64,000 bases of DNA from Arenicola marina (taxonomy: Eukaryota; Annelida; Polychaeta; Arenicolidae): positions 11,365,961-11,429,960 of the forward strand of contig OZ025258.1 of the NCBI GenBank assembly GCA_964019135.1. The letters are read 5' to 3'. Below the pieces are notes generated by a model. The model made no database searches. It saw only the letters and a list, made by a program, of their open reading frames with translations, and was not told where the DNA came from. Shown here one piece after another: positions 31,306 through 42,289 of the stretch; position 1 is the first letter of the stretch; every line of letters starts with the position of its first letter. Position numbers and translations under genes: made by a program.

Positions 31306-33019
31306 AATACATGTGGTACAAGAAGCAATGAGTTTTGAAAATGTCGCGCATAGGTCAATGTCAATGACAGTAAATTAAATCATAAATTGAGCCGAAGTAA
31401 TGCTAAATATGCTCGATCAAGTGCACGCTGCGAGGTTGTAAATAAACTGGCAGTCCTTGGATCAATCAAAAGTGTCTGGATTGATTCAAGCAATTGATTA
31501 CGCGATGTAGGCACCAGTAGACTGTACTTCTAGTGTTAAAGGAATGCGCTGGGGTGAGTAGGAGGGGAAAGGGGCGCGCAAGGTCTTTGTCTCAAGCAAA
31601 ACAGGATCGGCTAACAAGACACACCTTACAGCTAGATTGTGGGGCAAATAGTCGACAATACCATCATATCCGTCTGCAACAATGCTTTAAAATATTCAAA
31701 TTGATCCTTACATAAAAGTCAACGTAGTTACAGTCACATGGCGCACAGCAGATGTTCGTTTAACAATGACGAGGCCGTATTACGTTACATGCTACCTGAA
31801 GGACTCTTCGTAACTTTAGGAGCAGCGACAATACGCGATATATGTCTACAGCACTTACGACTATACCGCCATTGAAATGTTTTCCAATATCATACATCAA
31901 GAAGAAGACAGACGAAAGACACAAAACGCCTTTAACTTTTATTATTTTTGGCGTTGATCTGGCTAGATAATTGGTCAAGAAGCCCCACAGTGTCACAGCA
32001 TATACTCAGAGACTCAGTATAGGGCGCTCGTTCCTCAAATTAGAGGAACGCCTTCTTCCGGGAGATCGCCAGATCGGGAGTTTTGTCGAAACAAATACGA
32101 ATTTTTCGAGCAATTATTAAAGCTGCTCATAGAGCAACCGACTTTTCACCTACATTATTGATCTTGTTTCGTCCTGGACATATTGTTTGACTGTGGGAAT
32201 GTTACCTCTGTGCAAAATAGCGTCATCATATACTAAAAGGCAAGACACGATAGCAATGGCCTAATTATGATGACGTAGTGCACAATAAAGCTACATGTTC
32301 TGGCAAGAAAAGTGCTTTATCAGCATGCCTTGGTATGTATTGCATAGGATATTATGTGAACAACATTTCCATTCCAAACATTTTCTGATGTTTCTGATGG
32401 AAAATATTGTTGTAAATGTAACTTAGGGTTGAAGTGATTATTGCAAGATAAGTACACATAGAAAACAAAAAGAGCGCTCTTCGTGACATCAGCACTTTGG
32501 AGACTGCTATCCAATTGTAGATAATCACCAAACAGGGGGCGCAACCGCAAATGGGTCGCCATCTTGTATTCTTTTGGCTTGGGTTCATCAGCGGTTTTTA
32601 TTATCCGTCATTATGTATTTACCGCAGGACTTATCGGTTAAGCGGCCTGTGATGTGCTGAACCTGTGTTACATTATTTAGATCGAGCCCAGTAATCGCCT
32701 CAAAGTCCGTCACATGCCGATCTTCGACTTTGACCTTGACGTCTGTTGGCACCCAAAACCTCATTTCAATACCACATTAGGCAGACATGCAGATCAATAT
32801 CGTTTCTATTTATACCTTGGCATGGTCTGGAATCCAGGTTAGAGCCCAAGACATAGACTATTGTTAGTAGTAATAAGGGGTAGGTGTGAGTCAAACGCGA
32901 GTACAAGTGACACACCTGGTAATATTGCAAAATATAAAGGGAAGATCTAGTGTCTTGAAAGATCATGGAGGCTTGAGGTGGAGACATCTGATCCCCTCGA
33001 AAGCCCCCGTATAATATTT
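31306..33019. other. Gene-free stretch
   Basis: No recognised genes. A TTGACCTTGACGTC motif near 32737 belongs to the TGACCTTGACCTTTGACC-type sequence also seen at 35538, 44930 and 50515. Confidence 0.45.
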
Positions 33020-33097
<78 letters not shown>

Positions 33098-33131
33098 TTA
33101 TATTTATTTATATTTATATTTATATTTATAT
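33020..33131. repeat. Long AT microsatellite
   Basis: About 65 bp of pure (TA)n grade into TATATTTATAT-type repeats up to 33131. Confidence 0.97.
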
Positions 33132-33299
33132 ATGCATTTTAAGCGGCTTTGATATTGCACTGCTATGATGTTGAAATCCTAATAGATACTAAGGCGTTGT
33201 AGGCCAGGCTTCAAATAACTTCGGCGGAATAGATTGGCAAAACATTTTTCATCGGATATATGAGATCTCTGCCTCGGGATTGTGTACAAATCAAATTTG

Positions 33300-33535
33300 A
33301 GGTACGCTGGGCATATAACGGGCAATTTGGGCTAAATTGCGCACGTAGCGGGTAATCGTCGGTTAAAAAGCGCATTTAACGCGCAATTAATGCTAAATAA
33401 CGAATATAACGGGCGATTTGAGCTGAACAGCGCATATAGGGGACAATTTTGGATAAACAGCGCCTATACGGGACAATTCGGGCTAAACAGCGCGTATAAC
33501 GGGAAATTTGAGCCAAATAGCGCATTCATCCGACA
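33300..33535. repeat. About 30-bp minisatellite
   Basis: Seven degenerate copies of AACAGCGCATATAACGGGCA plus ATTTGAGCTA with about 30-bp spacing (for example 33426, 33457, 33487). The open frame with an NSAYxGQF pattern follows from the period. Confidence 0.8.
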
Positions 33536-33549
33536 ACGTGCGCACCGCA

Positions 33550-35600
33550 GGCTCTATTTTGAGCAATGTGCAATGAGCAATTAACCGATATTAACGGAAT
33601 TACAGGCAAAACCGTCGTCTGTGCCGCTGACGTGACGATGACGTCATGTGACGCATCTTCCGCCCGCCAATTTAATGCCATATTAGAGTTTAAGTGAACA
33701 TGAAATTTTGTTCTCAAGAGCGATTGCTTGACTCATTATGAATGGCGCTACGAATTTTACTGTTTATCTAATAATACGTCATCGTGACGTGACATGACGT
33801 CATTTAACGTTCCCGAAAATGCTCAAGATGGCTTCTATTTCTTTAATATACCTACTTATCAACTCGGGTTATGACAGCTATTGCCAAAGTGGCTGAAAAT
33901 AAAGCAAATCCAACATTTCGTAGGAGCACGTTAGCTATGACGTCATTTTTGACGCATACTTATCCCCTGCGTCAAAAAGTTACACACGGCACAAACCATC
34001 CCTGAACACAACCTGCAACGTCAAGCAAACCGAAAGTCGCCATATTTTATAATAGCCGAGCAATAGCTTATTCTATTAAAGAGCTAGGCGACAGAAAGAA
34101 TAGTCCTTCAGCTATGGCTTGGCGAAATGGCCAAAAAATGCACTAGTTTATCATTGCGGCGAGACGGAGACCGACGACAAGAACAAAGAATGCAGGCAAA
34201 GTGATACAGCAAGTAATCAGTTTCTCTCACTAGTTCCCTGAAGATGAATGTTCCCTACCATTTGGTGCAAAGATTAGAGCTCTGGCATGTTTTTCAAATT
34301 TTTGACGATTTTTTTCAAGATGGGCACAATCTCCATTCACTCATCATTGGCGGCCTCGCAAAGGTGTCGTCCCACTTCGAAGCGCTCTAGCGCCATAACT
34401 AGGTAACATACGCTTGATAAAAGCGTTTAATAATTTTTCGGTGCTTATTGGCAACTAGTTGGCGAAAAAAAAGAGTTCCTCGGACGCAAAAACACCAGCC
34501 GGAAGAAAAAGAGTTCTCAGGATTTCGACGACACCAGCACGAAGAAGAGGGTTTCCTAGGAGACCGACGACACCAGCAGGAAGAAGAGGAGTTCCCCTGA
34601 GACCGAGGACACCAACACCAGGGGGAGGAGAATAGCCCCGCCAACAAGGCACCAGCTGGAAGAAGAAGGGTTCCCGCGGACTCATGACACCAGCTGGAAG
34701 AAGAGTTTCGCGGATGTCACAATCCCTAACACTGCTGTAGGTGGCCAGGGCTTACGCTGCTCATCACTGTGATAGGTCTTCCTAACCTAATAAAGTTTCC
34801 AACAACAGACTCAAGTTTTACAAGCATTAATTTACTTATCAAATTATGCAATAATGTGACAGTAATAGAATGATATAATCCCACTGCGGCAAGGCGAGGC
34901 GAGCGAGCGAGTCAATAAGACAAGCCAAGCTGGAGATCGTGAAAACCAGCGCGCGACGCGACAATGATGCAAATAGTAGTCAGTGCTAGGGGGTAGCGGT
35001 AAGGGGTAACAGCATCAGTGTGATTGATTATATATAGATTTTAACATAGGAATCCCCGTAGGGAATGTTTGGCCCTCTAGCGGGAAAAGCAGAATAGAAA
35101 TTAGCTTTCTTTAACTAAGAAACAACTAGGCGGTAAAATTAGACGTCATGTGACTCGAATCCGATCTCTTTATTTCCAATATTAATTATAGAGTTAATTT
35201 ACTTTGTATTTGAATATTTCATTTTTTGACGTCATGTTACGTCATTAACGGCAAAGTTTTTTACTTGAAATGGGTCATACCGACTCCATTAATACACCTG
35301 TGGAAGTTGACGATTGAAAAAACGAAAGTGGGAAAACAATGTCCATCTAGATTGAACATAAGGACACGGTGAACTATGACGTCATTTTGCGCGAAACTTC
35401 TTCCTACGCGCAAAAGAATGATCCATAGTAAAGTTGGTGTCCCCTGATCGGTGGAATATTTTGACGCTAGTCGCATCTCTTTAGAAAAAATATTAAGCAA
35501 GCCTTAGCACTTTCACGTTTTTCCTTTAATCGGACGGCCTTGACCTTTGACTTTTGACATCGGGAAGTCCGTAACTTGAAAATTGTAGAGGCTCGGACAT
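33550..35600. repeat. TGACGTCA-rich repeat block, left copy
   Basis: Ordered segments match 42290-44990. 34078-34380 (AAAGAGCTAGGCGACAGAAA, CAAAGTGATACAGCAA, TTCACTCATCATTGGCGGCC) pairs with about 43625-43905. 35037-35140 (GGAATCCCCGTAGGGAATGT, TTGGCCCTCTAGCGGGAAAA, TAAGAAACAACTAGGCGGT) pairs with 42293-42400. The palindrome TGACGTCA or close variants occur near 33640, 33800, 33937, 35145, 35232 and 35378. No coding content; probably pieces of a large non-autonomous transposon family. Confidence 0.7.
34480..34715. repeat. About 38-bp minisatellite (GACACCAGCAGGAAGAAGAG)
   Basis: Six or so degenerate copies of GACACCAGCAGGAAGAAGAG plus GTTCCCCTGAGACC. It lies inside the left TGACGTCA-rich block; its counterpart is absent from the right block. 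Confidence 0.75.
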
Positions 35601-35814
35601 GCTACATTTCCACAAATGTTGGTGGACAACGATAGCTGTCGTTGTTAGGGCAGTAGAGGGTACGAAATAAATGCAAACAAACAAGGGTTGCCTGCAGGTT
35701 TTGTGCGGCCTCGATTCCGCCACCCCCTGCATACGCTGAACGGAGCCAATTCACCCCCTCTACCAGTGCTGTAATGACTCGGTCGGGCTCGGACATGACC
35801 TCACCCTGCTAAAA

Positions 35815-36080
35815 ATGTCCTATAGAGTTTCTAAAGAACTCTATAGAAACTCTATAGAGCATGCGGTGTTCTATAGCGTTTTTATAGATGTCTTTATAGT
35901 GTCTCTATAGGACACAAATATTCTATAGACTTTCTATAGAGTATGCAGTGTTCTATAGTGTTTCTATAGATGTCTTTATAGTGTCTCTATAGGACACAAA
36001 TATTCTATAGACTTTCTATAGAGCATGCAGTGTTCTATAGATGTCTTTATAGTGTTTCTATAGGACAAATATTCTGTAGA
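35815..36080. repeat. Left subterminal CTATAG array, 82-bp unit
   Basis: Copies begin near ATGCGGTG (35861), ATGCAGTG (35943) and ATGCAGTG (36025), spacing 82 bp. Each has several CTATAG hexamers, for example TTCTATAGTGTTTCTATAGA and GTCTCTATAGGACACAAATA. Confidence 0.9.
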
Positions 36081-37157
36081 ATTGCTATTAAACACTGTTC
36101 TATATCATTTTTAAGATACGTAACTGGCGTCTCTATAGAACATATTCAATAGAATCTGGTCGATATCGATTCAGACACACTGGTGAATGAAATCCTAAGT
36201 GGAGAGACTTCGTATTTTGGGCAGATGAACAAATTTAAAATGGAAGATATGTCCCCAGTGGGCACACCGCCGTCGTAAACTCGTCGCTAAACGTCGCTAA
36301 ACATCGAGAACCCATCAGATGTTCGTCCATAATCCGTTATCATTAGATCGACGCACCTTGGGTTGGTGCCTAATCATACATTTGTAGTGATTGGATTCAA
36401 ATAGATGGCGCAGCTATGACAGTTCACTGATTATTAAAGACCTCTAGTCTTTGTCTGATAGGTGTCTATCACCCTATCACGGTATCGCGCGGCTTCCTGA
36501 TAACGTAAAATGCGAACACACAATAATTAAATACATATTCCTTCAGTTCCATACAATACATATATTGTAACACCAAGTTTCAATTACCACCTTTGTGGCA
36601 ACGTAGCTTTTTTATATGGGTGTTACAGCAGGTCTAAAAGTATAACATTACTGAGTAGGTCTATTCCCACGCATGTCCGGACGCAATTAAGTGAGTCAGT
36701 ACCCCATGCACCCTCGCATCACTCCATCCCAGTATAATTCCTTCTAAAACGGACAGCAACGTTGCAACACCAGTGAGATTTGTAGTGTGCCACAGGCGCT
36801 CAGATCAGTTAACACGAAAACTACCTGTGCAGCGTGCCAAAGCGAAGTACGCGAACCAGAGCATCACCGTGATTGTGTTGCCACCTTGCGGAGATATTGC
36901 TTGGAGATCATACTGCGCATGCGCCAAGTTTAAAAATATTGCGGAAAGGCAAACCGAATCCAAAGTTACATGTACATATGAGCTCTAAATTCACGAATAT
37001 TTGCTTACATATATAACTGAAAAGTATTTATTTATAAATATCTCATTGTGTAGCACCTGAAGAAACCCAGGTTTGAACGTGACATCATAAATTAAGGCCA
37101 GAAGAAGATTTTATAAATTGGGTTTTGTTTTCAAGACTTGCCACTTTTTGACTTAGC

Positions 37158-37492
37158 ACTGGGCGCATTTCTTTGGGCCAGGTTCGGCATCCCGCCCCGG
37201 GCCCGCAACACGTGACAGAGAACTTCCGAGTATGCCGATAGGGATACACACACCGTTCACATCCGGTGCACATTAAGGCACTGGAACCAACCTACTCTTC
37301 ATCACCTTTCAATCAGCCGCCATCTTCTCCCGAATGCCCCGTGCTGTTTAGAACGGGGCATATCGGCATACCGAATGCATGCGCGCGCATCCATACCCGG
37401 GTGAAAGAAGTGTCGGGCGGTGAACCGATGCGTAATGTGCGTATTCGGTCCACCGTAGGGATACATCCGGGGTACCAAAGAAATGCGCCCAC
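37158..37492 (-). mobile_element. About 333-bp MITE family, copy 2
   Basis: Both ends carry GGGCGCATTTCTTTGG (left) and its reverse complement CCAAAGAAATGCGCCC (right). The inside is the inverse of 28845-29150 and 60160-60503. No coding content. It is nested in the 5.5 kb element. Confidence 0.85.
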
Positions 37493-38067
37493 TTGCTCAT
37501 TCGCTCATAGTCATAGATCTACGCCCTGTACGCATACACTACAGGCTACACCTACTAGCCTACTGGCTCCCGGCTGGCTGTAGCCTACGCTATAGGCTAC
37601 AGTAAGTATAGTACTGGCGTTTAATGATGCAGACCATGGGACTTCTATTATGAACCAAGCACCTGTATGCAGTCGAGAAGTGGAAGTGACACATCTCATT
37701 TCTCCTGACTCTTAATTTGCAGGTAGGTAAAGCAACTAATTTTTTCACAAGGGGTAGTTGTGATCTCCAGCGTTGAAGTTATTCTTATGCTGGAGATCGC
37801 AGCTAAGGCCGGGGCTAAAGTCATATTTATACCGTAATTTCTGCTGTATAAGTCATAGCTTTTTTTCCTCGCTGCCAAGGAGTACGACTTCTACACCAGT
37901 ATATGACAGTGTGTCTGCTGGAGAATTAGCGTGAAGAAATATTGTTTATATTATTAAAAAAACAGATAAAATGGCAGCACAATCGTACGTTTTCATATCA
38001 TCATTGTCTTATATCACTTAAAATACATTATAGTTTTAGTGAAAACCTATACACGATGGCTAGATGA

Positions 38068-38211
38068 TATGCATATGGCATTGCGTCGAGTGCGAGATGG
38101 GTTTATCTCAGCACAAGTCTCCAAAATCCTGCCTGAGCCTTTAGGCGAAGGCAGGATTTCGGAGATGCGTGCTGAGATAAACCCATCTCACACGAGAAGC
38201 AATGCCATATG
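38068..38211. repeat. Long hairpin, arms about 65 bp
   Basis: ATATGCATATGGCATTGCGT...GATGGGTTTATCTCAGCAC...AATCCTGCCT is followed after a 15-nt loop by AGGCAGGATT...GTGCTGAGATAAACCCATCT...AATGCCATATGTAT. A half copy (GAGATTAACCCATCTCGCAC, AAGCTATGTCATAT) lies at 53150-53190 between the receptor exons, so this is a mobile palindrome. Confidence 0.85.
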
Positions 38212-40529
38212 TATTTTCTCGCTCGAATAGAATTTCAAATGTCGCCATTAAGTCAACACGGAGATCTAACGATGACAATAATACTCACAACTGCACGTAA
38301 TTATTTGGTCAAAATCATAACAGTGGCGCTCAATAGCACCAGTAACTAAGTGTTGCGCGCGACGTGTTTCCTTGGAGATATGACGTTGTCAAAATGTTTA
38401 CGCCTCTGCGGCGGAGGTAGGTTTAACGAACATATTGTTTTAGGCAAAATAGTATCTATTTCTTAAATGAACCTTTTTGTTTCGGAAAGTGTAGCTGTAT
38501 TCCTATAGTTGGAGTTCATGTGATTTAGGTCAATAGCTACTAAGTTCGGTTGGTTTGTTGGAACTATTTATGTAAATATCAGTTACGCGCATTGACACCG
38601 CGGTAACCACTGAGTGACAAGCTTTGTAACGTGAATGGCGTCAGCAAAACAAGGCGCGATTGGAAAACTAAAATGGATTTTACAAAGTAAGTTTCAGCTT
38701 TTAAGCCGCCAAATTTCGCCACATAAACTAATTTGTCAAACTGTAACATAATATGATGAAATCTCAATTTCTGACACGTATACCGGGATGGGTTTTTCCC
38801 GGAACTGGTGTCAACATTGGCCACTGACAACAGAGTGCGAGAAACAAGTTATAACTATAATATGACTATTGTTGAGTGATTACAGCAAATATGGGCAGAA
38901 ACTTCACTCTACAGCATTTCACTCAAAATACATTAGTTTTAGTGAAAACCTATACACGATGGCTAGATACAAGTTATGACTATAATATGACTACTGTTGA
39001 GTGATTATAGCAAATATGGGCAGAAAATTTACTCTACAGCAGTTATGAATCTGATTTTGTCATAATTTGGTAATGAGAGTTAAAGGAAAAAAATAGATAT
39101 CAATTTTCTGTCTACCAAACAACATTCAGTTATGGAAGAATGTTTACTTGTCAGAAAATTGCTATACCGGGTGATGATATCACATGGACAAGTGTAGCTT
39201 TCCTGTGTACTACATCATCAAAATGTGCACTTTTCAGTCGTTTTTTACCTATAGCATATGCTGTAATTAACTTTTATTTTGAGATAGACAGGGTCAGCAG
39301 ATAGTGTACAGATTTTGTGAATACTTTCACATTTCAGTGCATCATAACAAGCATCATGATTCGCAGCTGGCAAGGAATAAACAAGAAGATACAATAAGGA
39401 GACCATCAGAAGCTGCTGCGCATATTAGGGAATGATCCAGCAGAAGAAAATTGAGGGTGTATTTTATGTAATCATAATGTTATGACTAATTAATATGTGT
39501 GTAAGCTGTAAGTTGCTGAAGACTGTGAGAGTAATATAATTAAGTAAATTGCAGAATCAATGCCACCAGAATTTGCAGTTGGGGACTATATATTTCATTA
39601 ATTCGAACACATTCCTGGTATTAACTCTGTATGTAAGATAAAAAATGTCTGAGCAATTCCGATGGATTTGTATTTACTGTTTTTTATCTGGTTAATTACT
39701 AAAATTCATTGCAGTAAGCTGCATCGGTTAGATACTATTTGTGGGTATACATAAAGGTATATATGTCAGGAAAAGATTGGATTTTTTTTCTGGGATGAAT
39801 ATGTACAGGTTCTTTGAATTGTAGTGCACTGAACATGCTGAATATTTTATGTTGGGTAGGTCAATATTCCTAGAATGTTGTACAGTTCATATTATTGCAT
39901 TATGTTATTATTCACATTCTGTACCTTGTTTTTATAATGTATATTTGGAAATGTGGATAATCTATATTGGATTTCTTATTCTTGTCTTTTTTGCGATTCT
40001 TGTCTGCATAGTGGTATACCAACGAATCCGGTCTACTATGCGGATTACACTTTACGCACATGAAGGACATATTTATGCAGTACCCGGTAATCCATATTTT
40101 TCGAGATACTCCGGCATGACCGGTGACCAGTGACAGTGTCACACTCACATGTGATAGCTTAGCCTTGGGTTAGGAAGAGATACCTACACATTGACTGAGG
40201 ACGTTACGAGAACCTACCTCACCTACAACAGTGGCTTCACACACAGGATTACCAGATTCTGAGGTTCCCAATGATATAGTAAAAGGTATACCAATGAGAC
40301 CCTCGGCTTAGTGGCATGCTTTTCACCCTACCATTGATGTTTTGAGTGGTATACCTTTCAGTAGCCTATACCATTCAGTCTATTGACAGCCTCAGTGCCA
40401 GTGGTATAACCATAGGCGTAGACATAGCTTTCGGCATACCATTGGGGACCTGAGTGGTGTACCTTTCAGCATACCATCGGGATCGGAGTGGGCGACCTCT
40501 GAGTCAGTGGTATGTCTTTAGATTTATAT

Positions 40530-41330
40530 AGACTTGTTCTAGAGACTGTTCATAGACTTCTATAGATGTGTACTTTAGCTTGTCTATAGCTTTCTACAGA
40601 ATGCTGATGTGTCCTTTAGCTTGTCTATAGCTTTCTATTGACTTGTCTCATAGCATGTCTATAGATTTATATGGCTGTGTCCCATAGCATATCTAGATTT
40701 CTATAGCGGTGTCCTATAGCATGCATGTCTATAGATGTCTATAGATGATGTCCTATAGCATGTCTATGGATGGTGTCCTATAGCATGTCTATAGATGGTG
40801 TCCTATAGCACGTCTATAGAGTTATATGGATGCGTCCTATAGCATGTCTATAGAGTTCTATAGATGCGTCCTATAGCATGTCTATAGAGTTCTATAGATG
40901 GGTCCTATAGCATGTCTATAGAGTTCTATAGATGCGTCCTATAGCATGTCTATAGAGTTCTATAGATGCGTCCTATAGCACGTCTATAGAGTTCTATAGA
41001 TGCGTCCTATAGCATGTCTATAGAGTTCTATAGCATGTATATAGAGTTCTATAGCATGTATATAGAGTTCTATAGATACGTCCTATAGCATGTCTTATAG
41101 AGTTCTATAGATGCGTCGTATAGCATGTATATAGAGTTCTATAGATGCGTCCTATAGCATGTCTATAGAGTTCTATAGATGAGTCCTATAGCATGTCTAT
41201 AGAGTTCTATAGATGCGTCCTATAGGCAGCCTATAGAGTTTTGTCCTAAAGTGCTATAGAGCACTTCTTTAGAAATATTCTATAGAAACTCTATAGAATA
41301 TTTCTTATAGAAACTCTATAGAACATTTTT
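40530..41330. repeat. Right subterminal CTATAG array, 34-bp unit
   Basis: About 16 good copies of CTATAGAGTTCTATAGATGC plus GTCCTATAGCATGT (34 bp; for example 40861 and 40895), preceded by degenerate copies from about 40530 and followed by the inverted end. Every unit has three CTATAG hexamers. Confidence 0.95.
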
Positions 41331-41369
41331 AGCAGGGCAACCTCACCGCCTATCCCCAGCTGAATGCAT

Positions 41370-42060
41370 GAATCTGATGGGTGTTGGGGTGGGAAGTAGA
41401 ATCCGAGTGCATGAGCCTGAGACTGGTGGGTGTCGGCAGACGGGGGTGGAGGAGGGAGCAGGGGTACATCAGTTTGGAGGTTTTCGGTGTGCGGGGGGAG
41501 GGGGTGTACATTAGTCTGGTGGCTGTCGGTGCGCGGCTGGGGGGGGGTGTCAGTAGCGCAAGGGTCTAATGATTGTCAGTGGGCGGGGACCGGCGGGCAG
41601 GAGTGTAGGATTCTGGTGGGTGTCGGTGGGCGAGGGGTGGGGGGGTTGCAAGAGTGCAGAAGTCTGATGAGTGTCGAAGGGCTGGGGGGCTACCGGAGTC
41701 GGGTGGATGGGTGTGGGGGATAAGCAGAGAGGAGTCTATTAACCCAGCTTGGTGTGGGTGGGCAATGGGGTGGGGGGCGAAGGGTCCATAAAATTGGTGC
41801 CGCTAGGGCGTGTCCAGGAATTATTTAAATGCGGGAGACGGGCACAATAATGTGATCTACACTGGGCAGAGATATACCTAAGGGTTTGAAAGGGGGGCAT
41901 GTGCGCCCTGTGCACGCCTATGCACGGCGGGTGTGGCTGGACGGGGGGGAGGGGGGGTAGGAGTATGTTTCCGACAAGTGAGGGTGAAGGCGGTGGGAGA
42001 GATGAGTGTAGGAGCGTGGATGGGAGTAGGGCGGAGGGACAGGAGTCCGTGAGGCAGGCG
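41370..42060. repeat. G-rich degenerate tandem array
   Basis: Repeated GTGGGTGTCGGTGGGCGGGG-like units with AGTCTGATG starts at roughly 65-70 bp spacing. Many runs of three or more G occur on the plus strand, so quadruplex formation is likely. Frames inside are glycine-rich shadows. Confidence 0.7.
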
Positions 42061-42289
42061 GGCAGCTGCAGGGGCGATTCTTTCGGAACTCTTTGTACAC
42101 AATATCAATGCGCTGTATTTAGTGGTGTGCTACCTGCTCCGCCCCCCCCCCCCCACAGCTCCTCCCCACGAGTGTGCCTGCCCGCCTCTCCCGATATATC
42201 ACATCATAATATATAAAAAACACGGTGCCTTATCGCGAACAACTCACTCACTGCCTTCCCCAGCCAGCGCTGTATGGATCCGGCGCGGA

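Larger units (their letters stand above)
36081..40529. other. Core of the 5.5 kb element
   Basis: No recognised gene. It contains a MITE (37158-37492), a long hairpin (38068-38211), a small hairpin at about 37757-37803 and a local duplication. AAGTTATAACTATAATATGA...ATGGGCAGAAA at 38847-38900 recurs at 38971-39025, and TTTTAGTGAAAACCTATACA at 38034 recurs at 38936. Confidence 0.6.
35804..41337. mobile_element. 5.5 kb terminal-inverted-repeat element with CTATAG subterminal arrays
   Basis: The left end CCCTGCTAAAAATGT (from 35804) and right end ACATTTTTAGCAGGG (to 41337) are inverted repeats, continuing inward with TCTATAGAGTTTCT-type sequence. The flanks are TGACCTCA (35796-35803) and CAACCTCA (41338-41345), an 8-bp duplication with two differences. 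Inside each end lie arrays rich in CTATAG: three copies of an 82-bp unit on the left, about 16 copies of a 34-bp unit on the right. The 4.4 kb core has no transposase-like frame (longest unexplained frame 105 codons), so it is non-autonomous. The 8-bp duplication suits hAT-like or related transposases; the family is not assigned. Confidence 0.75.

Noticed and set aside
39849..40133. 94-codon frame with a strong hydrophobic stretch in the 5.5 kb element
   Set aside because: It is AT-rich, has no homologue I recognise and no splice or promoter context; a chance membrane-like frame.
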